Source: Axinella damicornis (lineage: Eukaryota; Porifera; Demospongiae; Axinellida; Axinellidae). From it: 64,000 nucleotides of DNA. This document shows positions 1 through 12,022 of the stretch, piece after piece. Position 1 is the stretch's first letter; every line of letters starts with the position of its first letter. A program made the position numbers and the translations under genes. Location of the stretch: positions 1,645,961-1,709,960 of the forward strand of contig OZ007508.1 in assembly GCA_963931865.1 (NCBI GenBank), in the 5' to 3' direction. Under the pieces are notes generated by a model, which was not told the origin of the DNA, did not search any database, and saw only the letters and a list, made by a program, of their open reading frames with translations.

Positions 1-107
1 ACGTCAAAACACACATGAATACTAGAATATACGTCCCATTTGCAGCATTCAGTAGCATTATTGCAAGTCCAATTTATGAGATAGAAATGTGAGATCAACC
101 ATATTAC

Positions 108-2367
108 CTGCTTCTGGAGATATAGTCACTTCAATTGAAGTTTCTCCACTTCCAGCACTCGTGTAGGCCACTACAGTAGCAGTGTAGTTGGTGAAGGGAG
201 ACACACTCACACGTTCCTCAACCGTTAAACTTGTTGTGTTCGTATCTTCAATCACTACAGATCCAGCAGTGTCCACCAGGCGGTAGCTGTAGGCAGTGAT
301 CTCTCCATTGGGGTACTGTGGCTGCTGCCATGAGATGCGGACAGGGATAATGTAAGTTCTGGATGTGCTGTTGTAGGTAGTTGACAGATGATCCGGCAAG
401 AAGGCAACATTCAAGTTTTGAACTCGACCGGGAGCTGTGAATGAAAGGTGTGTGTATCAACTAGAGTGTATTCATGGAGTACCTACCCCACGCACCTAGC
501 TATCTCTTCTAAGATATTGTTCTTCAGTATGTATGAACACGTACGTGCCAGAGCCATCGTACGCCCGTATTTGGAGTTGCTGACCATATTGAAATGGCAG
601 TCCCCATTGACGTTTAATAAGACAGAGTTGGACACGCATAGAATAGAAGAGCTTTGGATACACAGATGCGGATTTTTGGATTCCAATCTTATTGTCGACT
701 TTAACAATCATTCATCACTTTTTTCACAGACGATGGACAAACGATAGACGATGGATAGAAAGACAGAACCAATTGTTTAACCCTGCTTTGTGCATGCAGT
801 GTAATCACAAACAACTATGCAGCATGCAGTATATTGTATACTTATGCACACAAAACAGTAGCAACATTGCAAGTCTGTATGCATCCAACTTATGAGCTCC
901 CGTTAATATTTGTATGTGAGATCAAACATAAGTTACCTGCTTCTGGAGATACAGTTACTTCAGTTGAAGTTTCTCCACTTCCAGCACTTGTGTAGGCCAC
1001 TACAGTAGCAGTGTAGTTTGTGAACGGAGACACTGTCACATTCTGCACAACTGACAATCCTAGATCTGTGGTGTTTGTATCTGCAATGATCTCAACACTA
1101 GGATTGCTAGTCTCCACCAGGCGGTAGCTGTAGGCAATGATCTCTCCATTGGAGTACTGTGGCTGCTGCCATGAGATGCGGACAGGAACATCGTAAGTTC
1201 TGGATGTGCTGTTGTAGGTAGTTGACAGATCATCCGGTAAGAAAGCAACATTCAAGTTTTGAACAGCACCAGGAGCTGTGAAATGAAACATCGATTACAT
1301 ATACAAACTAAGGGAGACGTGATTAATTAACTGGAATAAACCAGTATGCAGTATATCATACACATGCATGAACGTATGCACACAAAACATTAGTCTGTAT
1401 TCGTCCTGCTTATGTATATTATGCTCCTAGTAACAATCATATGTGAGATCAGCCCTATTACCTGCTTCTGGAGATACAGTCACTTCAGTTGAAGTTTCTC
1501 CACTCCCAGCACTCGTGTAGGCCACTACAGTAGCAGTGTAGTTGGTGAAGGGAGACACTGTCACATTCTGCACAACCGACAATCCTAGATCTGTGGTATT
1601 TGTATCTGTAATAATCTCTTTGCTAGAATTGCTAGTCTCCACCAAGCGGTAGCTGTAGGCAATGATCTGGCCATTGGGGAACTGTGGCTGTTGCCATGAG
1701 ATGCTGACAGAGACGTCAAAAGTTCTGAGTGCAGTGTTGTAGGTAGCAGACTCCAGTAAGAAGGTGACACTCAGACCTTGAACTGGACCAGGAGCTGGAG
1801 AAAACAGAATTACACTAAATGGATATACCTCCCACACAAATTCGGTCACTACCTACATGTGTGGCATTATGGCAGCTGTCATGATGTGCTGATGGATATG
1901 TCAGTTCTGCATGCTATGGAGTAAGCCTGGCTATCTCGACTAGTTGACATACGTACAAGAAGTGTAGTTGACAGACTCAGTTCAGTGAGAACAGTCGACC
2001 AATTGTTCTAAACAAGGAATAGGAATCCACGTGCATCATGCCTTGCGCCACGTGTGTACGTGTAGCCTGGCCATGTGCTTGCGAGTGTATAGTCTGGAGC
2101 TAAGACATGAATATGTCGACAAGACTCACTGTTCAATTCCATGTGCGTACATGGCTCTAGATCTGCAAGCCTTGAAGACCTTCCTGCTTGTACCTAGCTT
2201 CATACCAAGTCATTCATCGCTTGCAGTTGGAGCTCAGATATATAGATGTCGACTACGTTCACAGTTCGACTCCACAGAACCTGCTCTAGTTCTGCAAGGC
2301 CTGAAGGCCATGTGCTACTGCTTGTATAGACATGCATCCACCCACCTACACACACACACACACACAT

Positions 2368-2420
<53 letters not shown>

Positions 2421-4041
2421 AACCTGTTTCAGAGGTCCTGACAGTCATGGTTGTGCTCGCAGGTCCCGGTGCCACGGTAACAGCAACCACAAACACACTG
2501 TAATTAGTGAATGCTGAAAGTCTTCCAATAGTTATAGAGGTATTACTAGTGGGGACAGTTGTATTATCACTAGGGGAACCACTAGGGTAGTAGGTGACAA
2601 TGTAGTGCCGTATCATGCCATTGGTAGGGTCTGGTGGTTGCCATGTGACAGATATCTCGGTTGAGCTGAGGTTGGTGGCACTCACTTCCCTTGGTGCAGT
2701 CGGGGCTGCAGTAAGATGCACGGGTTAAGAGGGAGACGGAGAGGTGAGGATGGAGGGAGAGATGGTGTGTGTAGGTAGGGATGGTGTGTGGGTGAGGATC
2801 AATAGAGCGAGGGGGAGGAGACTTACGTAGGCTCACTGCCGTGACTCCTACACTTCTATCACGTTAGAAACTAGAAGGTAGGCATAGTACAAGTAGCTGT
2901 CTCTAAGCTACCAATCAGCACTAGTGTCTCTGAAACATTCCTAGAAGCAAACACATTGCAATGATATTGTGCTATGCTGTATAGATTCATTGCACCCAAT
3001 GTACAATGTATTACAATATACTGACATATTACACATATAGCGGTTGAAGGGCAGGTCAGAGTGCTCTAGTATCTAGTTAGCTCATTTAGTCCCGCATAGC
3101 CTTAGTTTGCTTAGAACTGAATTTGATTGCCGTTATCGTTGCCTACATGTCTTGCTCCATTTTGAGAGATATTTACACGAGTCAAGATGTAATCTATACA
3201 CAAACCTTCTTGCTGAGTCACTGCCATGATCTCGCCTGAGAACGGCCCACATCCAGCATTGGTGCAAGCTTGCACTGCAACTGTGTAGCTAGCAAATGGC
3301 TGCAGTGTGGCGATCACAAGCGAGGTCCCACTGGTGGAATTTTCGAACCTTGTTCCTAAGTTCATCAGCATGTAAGTCACAGTGTAAGATGTAATGGGAC
3401 CATTTGTGATCTCAGGGACCTGCCACTCGATAAGCAGAGAACGAAGTGCATTTGATGATGCAGTGACATTGAGCGGCTGTGATGGAACTGCAATTGGGGG
3501 AAAATTTCAAGTGCTCACTCACTTACTCCCATCCTTCCTTCCTCCCTCCCTCCGTCTTCTCCCCTCCCTTCTACACCTTCCTTCATCCCTCCGTCTTTCT
3601 CCCCCCCCCCCCTCCCTCCCTCCCTCCCTCCCTCCCTCGCTCCCTCCCTCCGTCCCTCCCTCCCTTGCTCCCTCCTTTCCTCCCAACCTACCTACCCCTT
3701 CCTTTCTTCCTTCTTTCCCTCCCTTCCCTCTCCCTGCCCAACCCTAAACTCACTCCCAACATCAGTCATGAAGTTAACAGTGGTGTCCATTCCTGCTCCA
3801 ACAGAAGTATTGGCGAACAGAACTACACTGTAATTGGTGAAAGGCATGAGGTTTTCAAACTCAAATTGGAGTGAGTCACTGCTCAAGATGGCCACGTTGA
3901 CTGTTTCATTATTTTGGTCAAGGAGCACAAGAGTGTAGTTAGTCAGTACACCATTAGAGTCTCCAGGTTGTAGCCAACTGACAAGTGATGAAACATTGGC
4001 GACATTCACAAGCATGAAGTTTGCTGGAGCCTCAGGTACTG

Positions 4042-4121
<80 letters not shown>

Positions 4122-6019
4122 TGAAGGTGTGTGTGTACATGAAGGTGTGTTGTGTGTGTGTGAGTGTGGGATACAAGGGGAGGACAGAGGAGGAGGGAGG
4201 GAGAAGGAGAGTACGGAGAAGGAAGAGCAGGAGGAGGAGGACAGGAGGGAGGAAGAGAAGGAAGAGAGGAAGGAGGATGGAGGAGGAGGAGGCAGGAAGG
4301 GAAGGGAGGTGGAGAGGGAAAGGCAAGACAAAGTGGACACAAAGATCATTTCCAACAGAGCTAGTAGCTGAAACAATATGCGCAAAGATGTGTGTTGGTA
4401 ATGCGTGTACCTCCTTCTGGTGTAGTGAAGTTGGTTTCAACAGTGGGCCCTTGGCCTCCCCCTGTCAATGCAGTCACCATGACTACATACACAGCATACT
4501 CCTCCACAGCTGTCTCAAAGGAGTGCAGTGTTTCACTGACTGGACCAGCTGTCTCATTTAATACAGTCAACTCTGTTGATAAATCCATTCCAACTATAGA
4601 GATGATGTAGCTCACATTGCCATTGAGAGTTGTGGGCTGGTCCCACGTGACATTGATGTGTGTGGGGTCAGGAGCAACAGCCACGAGGTTTCTAACTTCA
4701 GTAGGAGCTACGTAGGGAAGAAGATAGGAGGATGTCAGGCACTGTTAGGCCCTTACCTGCTTTCAGTGACTTGATGTTGGGATAAAGGGACGTTCCTTTC
4801 AATGTTCAGCATGTATACAAGTTCTGTTGTTCAACAGCAACCAAACAGAGGCTCCAGCAGTAAATAAGTTTCGCAGGGCAACCAAATTCTGCAATAGGCA
4901 CACATCCACCAACCCTCCCACATACACACACACACACACACATGTACGCACCTGCTTCAGAGGTGGTGACAGTCACGGTTGTGCTAGCAGGTCCCGGTGC
5001 CACGGTAACAGCAACCACAAACACACTGTACTCAGTGAATGCTGAAAGTCCTCCAATAGTTATAGAGGTATTACTAGTGGAGACAGTTGTATCATCACTA
5101 GGGGAACCACTAGGGTAGTAGGTCACAATGTATTGCTGTATGATGCCATTGGTAGGGTCTGGTTGTTGCCAGGTGACGAATATCTCGGTTGAGCTGAGGT
5201 TGGTGGCAGTCACTTCCCTTGGTGCAGCTGGTGCTGTAAGATGGGTTAGGAGGGAGAGGGAGAGATGGTGTGTGTAGGTACGTAAGGATCTGGTGTGTGT
5301 GCGTGTGTATGTGGTGTGTGTGCGTGTGTGTGCAGAGTAGTAATTACCTGCTTCAGGAGATAGAGTTACTTCAGTTGAAGTTTCTCCACTCCCAGCACTC
5401 GTGTAGGCCACTACAGTAGCAGTGTAGTTTGTGAACGGAGACACTGTCACACTCTGCACAACTGACAATCCTAGATCAGTGGTATTTGTATCTGTAATGA
5501 TCTCAACACTAGGATTGCTAGTCTCCACCAGGCGGTAGCTGTAGGCAGTGATCTCTCCATTGGGGAACTGAGGCTGCTGCCATGAGATATTGACAGAGAT
5601 GTCAAAAGTTCTGAGTGTGCTGTTGTAGGTAGCTGAGTCTTCCATGAACACAAGCCTTAGGCTCTGAACTGAGCTTGGAACTGGGAAAAGCATTATGCGT
5701 GTTAATTTGGTGTGTGTATATACTTAAACCAAAATAACAGACAAACAATAAGGCTGAGATCATAACAACTAGCAGATTTAACAAGTAGTAACCTCACTTG
5801 CGGGTAGGGCAAACCCCCAAATGTCTCATGGCTAGCTTTACTCTCATATCATGGATACTTCTGCGTGGACTCCAATTGGTGCATCCACCAGCATGCATGT
5901 ACTTACAGCATTCCCAACTCATAAATATGGCTTGCTCCAATCAGGAGCTTATGAGCGCCGCTTCACGATGATGTGAGAGTTATGGGCTCCTGCTCCAATT
6001 ATGACAGCATTTCATTTGA

Positions 6020-6050
<31 letters not shown>

Positions 6051-9000
6051 TATTACGTACGGCCTACCAGGAGTGTAACTAAGCACTCTCACTTAGTAAA
6101 AAGCGAATATGGTCCTATCTGCTCACCAGCTTCCGGAGACAATCTGGTGATCGTTTCGTCCGGTCCTCTGCCAGCACTTGTGTAGGCCACTACAGTGGCA
6201 GTGTAGTTTGTGAAGGGAGACACTGTGACAGGCTGTGTTACTGACAATGTCATGGTAGCATTCGCTTCCATGATCGTCACACTGTCAGGAGTGTTAGTCT
6301 CTATGAGACGGTAGCTGTATGCCACTATATCTCCACCAGGCTCCAAGGGTTCCTCCCAGGAGATAGTGACATTAAGGTCATATGTTCTGGACACATTGTC
6401 ATATGTGGCAGACTCGATCGAAAATGTAAGTTGTATATTCTGTACTGAGTCAGGTGCTGTGAGGAGAGCAAGAAACAAATAATGCTTTCAAGTCTCCTCC
6501 TTCCTTGAAATCTTTTCCTCCCTCCCTCCCTCCCTCCCTCCCTCCCTCCCTAGCTCCCTCCCTCCCTTCCTAGCTCACTCCCTCCCTCCCTCTCTCCCTT
6601 CCTCACCCCACCCACTCTCCCTCCCCCTTCCTCTCCCCACCCACTCTCCCTCCCTCTCTCTCTCCCTCCCTCACCCCACCCACTCTCCCTCCCTCCCTCT
6701 CCCCCTTCCTCACCCCACCCACTCTCCCTCCCTCCCTCCCTCCCTCTCTCTTCTGTCTTTCTTACACCAAATACACAGAGCTACATAGGTACTCAAGATT
6801 GTGTACATTCATGCATCGTTCATTGACCTTGGCTACATAACATCACCGGTCTGTTAAATATAGAGTTTAGTCTGTTAAACCAGCCATAACATTCTACATA
6901 CCGGATGATGGACTATCATAATGGAATTTCTTGTTTTATACGTACATCGCAATCAGAATGCTACATTTTGTCTCTAAACCTAATCACATTAATCCATGAT
7001 CTTACCAGAGTACGTCGTTCCCAGGCTCTCGATACCGAGTGCCTGGGAATGAGGCTAGAGTACGGTCTACTCCATGGCTGTACTAGCTCGGTAATTAGCA
7101 GCAATACCTTGCTAGAGTGAAGCTCTACAGATATATGACAGCTGTTTCTCCTTAATGAATGTCACGCACATCACTACCATTCTCAGCTACAACTAAGCCT
7201 TCTGGGGCTAAGGAGCTAATTAAAGATGCCCAAACTTTAACATTTTCTCTCCCCCCCCCCCCCCCCCCTCGCCCGCGCACTCATGCAATAACTACTGTAG
7301 TTTGTTGCATGACGACGACAGTACCACTATATCATACTGGCATTGTGGTCAGTGCCATGTTAGCCTCGTTCCCATGCAGGTGGTGAGCACCTGGGAATGA
7401 GGCTAGTGCCATGTTAGCCTCGTTCCCAGGTGGCGATCAAGCACCTGGGAATGAGGCTAGTGCTTGTGGTCAGTGCCATGTTAGCCTCGTTCCCAGGTGG
7501 CGAGCACCTGGGAACGAGGCTAGTGCCATGTTAGCCTCGTTCCCAGGTGGCGAGCACCTGGGAATGAGGCTAGTGCTTGTGGTCAGTGCCATGTTAGCCT
7601 CGTTCCCAGGTGGCGAGCACCTGGGAATGAGGCTAGTGCCATGTTAGCCTCGTTCCCAGGTGGCGAGCACCTGGGAATGAGGCTAGTGCTTGTGGTCAGT
7701 GCCATGTTAGCCTCGTTCCCAGGTGGCGAGCACCTGGGAATGAGGCTAGTGCCATGTTAGCCTCGTTCCCAGGTGGCGATCGAGCACCTGGGAATGAGGC
7801 TAGTGCTTGTGGTCAGTGCCATGTTAGCCTCGTTCCCAGGTGGCGAGCACCTGGGAATGAGGCTAGTGCCAAGTTAGCCTCGTTCCCAGGTGGTGATCGA
7901 GCACCTGGGAATGAGGCTAGTGCTTGTGGTCAGTGCCATGTTAGCCTCGTTCCTAGGTGGCGAGCACCTGGGAACGAGGCTAGTGCCATGTATTATGTAT
8001 TGGCATAGCGGTACCGTTGAATGTGTAGGGCATCATGCACCAAACCAGCAGTAGAGATTGACCTTAGAACTGCAACAATATATTGCAATACAACTACTCT
8101 CTTGAGTAGTCTATCGTGTAAGACCAATTCTCTCGCTTTCCGGAAGTTGGGGGCAAAGCGTCCCCAACTTCCGGAAGCGAGAGAATTGGTCTAGCTCGAT
8201 AGACTACTCTCTTGAGTTACATGTACTTAACTTTTTGGATAGGTTGCAAATTGATATTCCAACGTATTGATACTGCAATATTGATACAATATTGTGACAG
8301 TCACTGTCAGTAATGACAGTAACAAACCTCTTTCACACATTCCTCACCCAGACCTGCCTTTTAGCTTACTATAGTCAATGTATTACACAATACACCGGGT
8401 CCAATACATCGATACAGCAAAACACGATATCATTGCAGCTCTAATCCACCTTACGTTAAATGATATGAACTCACTAGTTTCAGGTGTTTGGTGGGAGGCA
8501 GACACGCCGCTACTTTGATCACCTTCATAAACAGCAATCAACTGAAATTCATACTGTGTATAGCTCAGGACATCTGTAACATTATAGGAGTAAGAAGATC
8601 CAAACATGGTCACCGCCGCGGTCAAACTGAGAGAGAACTGGGTCTGGCTTGCTGCTTGTCCGGACAGCTTAGTGAGGTTGTACTGGAGGAGGAAGCTACT
8701 GGGAGGCACTAACTCAAACGGAATGTTCCACTGAAGAGCGATGAAGGTTAGCGAGGACAAAGAAACGTCGACTGAAAAGTTTGTCGGAGCTGGGGCAAAC
8801 ACTGTGGAGAGAGAATCAGTAACAACATCAGCTACGTATTGGATAGAGCCCTTACATGAGGGCCTGGGAACACTGCCCTCGGTTCCCAGGGTGTTAAAGT
8901 CCGCTATATATAGATGATGCAGGCAACTTTCCTCTCTTGCTTTTAGCCACAACATGCTCAACCAATGTTGTTACTGTTTTTTTTCCCATGACACATTTGC

Positions 9001-10773
9001 ATATATGTTGACACCCAACCAATCAGTGCACAGCGTCTTAAAGAAATGTTTCGTTGTTTCTTTTGGCAATATAGTTGGTGATTTGGGTAACTATGCAACT
9101 ACACAATTGACTGACAATAATGAGTCATGAGGAATACCTTTGAGCTGTACATACAGTCAAACGCACCAAACTACTTTTGTTATCATGTTGCCAAAATCAT
9201 ACACATAGTTGTGCTATACATGTACATACGTACACAAACTCTTTGCTATCTACACTGTCAGTGACTGACGTGTGCACCATGTACCAAGTGCGCATGATGA
9301 CATCATTTGTCATTGCACAATGACAATGATGTCACTATGTGACCTAAAGCCTATACAGGTACGTACCTCCAGGAACTGTTGCTGAGGTGCTGGTCGGAGT
9401 CCCAACACCAAAGTCGTTACAAGCCAGTACCGTCACATCAAATGTTACACCCGGTAGTACATTATCTTCAATCAAATACTGGTTACCACTGGCAACGTCA
9501 CTCCTATTGAGCAGCGTAACGTCCCTTGCTGATACGGAATAAGTGATCTGGTATTGAAGATTATCATCTTGAGAGTTGCTATCGTCAGTCCATGTTACAT
9601 TGATGCGATTGTTAACTTCATCAAAGTCAGCCATGAGATCCGTGACCTCCATTGGGCGGAGAATACCTGTGTGTATGGAGTGTATGGGTTTGAGCTCATT
9701 AGGACAGCTGGCCAGGGAAGTAACAAGCTTGTATACAGTGGAACCTTCTTAACAACCAACGACGCAGATATGTGTGCATCATGAGACGTTCAGTTTCATG
9801 ATGTCACTTCTGGTTATGTCTTGAGAGATAGGTTCTGCATGAGCAGAAAGGGTAGGATGGGGGGGGAGGAGGTTGGTGGATTCACTTAGCGTAGGTTTGG
9901 CTGTGAAAAGCCCTTGGTCACCCACCCTCGAAAGAGCGCCCATGCGCACCCCCCACTTTTAGCTCCATTTCCTGTATAGGGTCAAAGTTTACTCGAATGA
10001 GTGCCCACCCTTTGCGCTAGCCTCGTGCCTCATGTGACAGACTGTGGAGCACATTCGTGAACATTTTGAGGTGTTCCACGTGCATGTATCTCAGGTAAGA
10101 AGTTTGCTTGCAGAAAGTCTCAAGTCTCTGTATCCATATCTGTGGTATCAACCGGTATGTGTCTGGGAAGACGAAGATACATAGCCACGGGACCTCCATG
10201 CAGGACCTCAGCGAGCACTTGATGGCAGTAAAGACGACGTGGTGAGCAATGATGCTGCTAATGACTCCAAACATGTAGATGTGCTGGGAGGGCTTGGGAT
10301 CTGACACACGCTGCTCGCTGCTGCTTGTGCTTGGTGTATGTAAACAGAGGCACTCTTTTGGGGTTGAACACAGAAACGCTCGAAAGAGCGCCTACCCCCT
10401 TGCGAGCATGTAAGGTTCACCGCCCATGAGCATGTAAGGTTCACCGCCCATGGGCGCTCTTTCGTGAGAGTACGATATCAGTAATTCAGCTACAAACTGC
10501 ACATGCTGGTACCCATCTTCAATAGATGTGCGGCCCTAGTCATAATCAGGTAGTTCAGAGAACTATCCAAGCTACAAATAGGGGCAGAAGCAAGGTAAGG
10601 CTTCCTAAGGTAGAGTCAGAGATTCGGATTGGTATCTGAGTACCTGAAGTAGGTATAAAATGGTTGCTAAGTGATGTATGTGGTGGTAGTGGATGTATGT
10701 GGAGCTATGTGTTACTTACCTCCACTGCCAAATCCACTGCCTTGTGGTGAGAGATTGTTTGCACTGCTAAAAG
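108..10773 (-). CDS. Fibronectin type III repeat protein, partial gene (12 FN3 exons plus linker exon)
   Basis: The gene is read from high to low coordinates. Exons in transcript order are 10773-10720 (linker), 9666-9367, 8801-8475, 6456-6127, 5680-5348, 5233-4952, 4707-4411, 4038-3754, 3487-3206, 2705-2424, 1794-1462, 1275-937 and 434-108. Every one is a multiple of three long and is flanked by phase-1 introns. The FN3 exons encode 94-113 residues each, with the usual Trp in strand B (ISWQQPQ or VTWQ), a conserved Tyr (FTNYTATVVAY) and many N-glycosylation sequons. Such proteins are normally secreted, or are ectodomains of adhesion molecules, receptor phosphatases or kinases. No signal peptide, membrane segment or cytoplasmic domain lies inside the window, so the class is undecided. 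The 3' end runs off the left edge and the 5' end was not found. Domain assignment is firm; the gene identity is unknown. Confidence 0.9.
2350..2417. repeat. (CA)n microsatellite next to an FN3 exon donor
   Basis: This CA dinucleotide tract abuts the donor of the FN3 exon 2424-2705. On the coding strand the intron starts as GTTTGTATGTG and continues as (TG)n. Confidence 0.95.
3535..3730. repeat. (CCCT)n tract in an FN3 gene intron
   Basis: Pyrimidine-rich simple repeat on the plus strand, purine-rich on the coding strand. It fills most of the intron between the FN3 exons 4038-3754 and 3487-3206. Confidence 0.9.
4040..4118. repeat. (TG)n microsatellite forming an FN3 exon acceptor
   Basis: On the minus (coding) strand this is (CA)n, and it runs straight into the CAG acceptor of the FN3 exon 4038-3754. 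That intron therefore ends in CA repeat and has no ordinary pyrimidine tract. Confidence 0.95.
6021..6048. repeat. 28-nt poly-G run
   Basis: Uninterrupted G homopolymer in intronic DNA of the FN3 gene. The length may be imprecise because such runs sequence poorly. Confidence 0.85.
6518..6750. repeat. (CCCT)n / CTCCCTCC low-complexity tract
   Basis: Degenerate CCCT repeat just upstream, in coding sense, of the FN3 exon 6456-6127. On the coding strand it is purine-rich, opposite to the orientation seen at most other acceptors in the window. Confidence 0.9.
7352..7987. repeat. Tandem array of a foldback unit (TAGCCTCGTTCCCAGG / CACCTGGGAATGAGGCTA)
   Basis: About eleven to twelve copies of a roughly 50-bp unit, each itself a near-palindrome: TAGCCTCGTTCCCAGGTG, a GCGA or GATCGA centre, then CACCTGGGAATGAGGCTA. 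Units are separated by GTGCCATGT or by GTGCTTGTGGTCAGTGCCATGT. Open frames across it are artefacts of the repeat. It is the tandem form of the foldback family scattered elsewhere in the window. Confidence 0.95.
8105..8212. repeat. Long perfect-like hairpin (inverted repeat with about 45-bp arms)
   Basis: The left arm (from about 8107, TAGTCTATCG, to about 8153) and the right arm (8161-8206) are reverse complements with few mismatches and a loop of about 7 nt. The inner arms read TTCCGGAAGTTGGGG and CCCCAACTTCCGGAA. No ORF is present. It is probably a foldback transposon relic. Confidence 0.9.
9929..10464. mobile_element. Non-autonomous element with inverted ends CGAAAGAGCGCCCATG
   Basis: CGAAAGAGCGCCCATG at 9929-9944 is matched in inverse orientation by CATGGGCGCTCTTTCG at 10449-10464, a 16-bp perfect terminal inverted repeat. 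An extra copy of the motif core occurs near 10378. The minus strand carries a 96-codon open frame at 10017-10307 that I do not recognise. Target duplications were not identified, so the class is unknown. Confidence 0.5.
10720..10773 (-). CDS. 18-codon Ser/Gly-rich linker exon of the FN3 gene
   Basis: The segment lies between an acceptor (TTCCAG, minus strand) and a strong donor (GTAAGT). It is 54 nt long and phase 1-1, like all downstream FN3 exons. It encodes a short Ser/Asn/Gly-rich peptide (reads SSANNLSPQGSGFGSG). Phase compatibility and splice signals support it; the short length makes a chance match possible. Confidence 0.5.
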
Positions 10774-10798
10774 CTGGAATGTGAGTGGGTACATGTGG

Positions 10799-10978
10799 AG
10801 AAGGAGGAATGGAGGGAGGGTTGGAGGGAGGGAGGAGGGAGGGAGGGAGGGAGGAGGGAGGGAGGGAGGGTTGGAGGGAGGGAGGGAGGGAGGGAGGGAG
10901 GGAGGGAGGGAGGGAGGGAGGGAGGGAGGGAGGGAGGGAGGGAGGGTGGGAGGGAGGGAGGGAGGAGGGAGGGAGGGG
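10799..10978. repeat. (GGGA)n tract upstream of the linker exon acceptor
   Basis: Purine repeat on the plus strand, hence a CCCT pyrimidine tract on the coding strand, ending about 25 nt upstream of the acceptor of the 10773-10720 exon. Confidence 0.95.
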
Positions 10979-11499
10979 ACACTAAAAATGCAGGTGTATC
11001 AGGGTTATGATCACAGGAATGCCTTCAAACTTAATTAATGCATTAGAGTAAACACCCCCAAGCATACACTCTACCATCACACACATGTGTACAGGCTACT
11101 AGCTACAACACTCTACCAGCACACACACATGTGTACAGGCTACTACAACACTCTACCAGCACACACACATGTGTACAGGGCTACTACAACACTCTAGGCT
11201 TGATTGACACAATGATACTCAGCAGTGGAATGCATTCGGTACTTAACAAGCACATTCTACTGTCTTGACCCCACACGGGATGAGCCTACACTTCACCGGT
11301 CACGCAACTCCTTGGCACAGCTATACCATCAAGAGTGCCTAGAGCACCGGTGGGTCATGGCGGTGAATTCCTGACATTGTTTGGTCTGATAGCATGACAG
11401 ATGGATCCAATGTGTCTGACAAACTGTTTCATGTCAGACAAACGGAATCTTGATCCACTCTCTCTCCAAAGTGTAAAACGTAGATACACACATTAGGAT

Positions 11500-11600
11500 G
11501 GAGGTAGCATTACCTGCTGGGATTTGAAACAAGACCTTCTGGGTACTACCCGGATACTATTACCACACAACTCTAAAGCTCATGAAATCTGTGAATACGT
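11500..11600 (-). repeat. tRNA-like SINE head (degenerate)
   Basis: On the minus strand a TGTGTGGTAATAG segment, an A-box-like element, is followed about 30 nt later by GGTCTTGTTTCAAATCC, a B-box-like element. The arrangement resembles the copy at 12552-12625. No intact cloverleaf can be drawn. Confidence 0.35.
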
Positions 11601-11798
11601 ACGCAGGTACTTAACAAGTACAATGAGCCACAATCTACCATCTTGACTCCCACACGGGATGGGCAATTATTGTAAGCTTCTGCCACAAACAATAAGCCTG
11701 CAAACAGATGCAAACCAAAAAAATTCATGAAAAGTCATGGATGGAGAACAAGCACATACAACACACTGTTGACAAGCACACTCAGTCTGACCGCTGAC

Positions 11799-11799
<1 letters not shown>

Positions 11800-11832
<33 letters not shown>
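11800..11832. repeat. 33-nt poly-C run
   Basis: Uninterrupted C homopolymer followed directly by an A run and (AAAT)n. Its length is uncertain for the usual sequencing reasons. Confidence 0.85.
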
Positions 11833-11842
<10 letters not shown>

Positions 11843-11847
11843 AACCC

Positions 11848-11878
<31 letters not shown>

Positions 11879-11940
11879 AATTCCTGGATGAAACTGTTGG
11901 CCAGTTAGAGAGAGAACTTTCTCCTCCAGGAGTTCCTACT

Positions 11941-12022
11941 TAGCCTCGTTCCCAGTCGCTCTTGGTAATTGGGGAGAAGAGCTCTTCTCCCCAATTACCA
12001 AGGGCGCCTGGGAACGAGGCTA
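11941..12022. mobile_element. Foldback element (TAGCCTCGTTCCC...GGGAACGAGGCTA)
   Basis: An almost perfect palindrome of about 82 bp. The terminal arms TAGCCTCGTTCCCAG and CCTGGGAACGAGGCTA enclose a second inverted pair, TTGGTAATTGGGGAGAAGAG and its complement. Confidence 0.85.

Noticed and set aside
7411..8008. Plus-strand frames encoding repeated LASFPGG...APGNEASA
   Set aside because: Pure consequence of the foldback array; no splice context or composition of a real protein.
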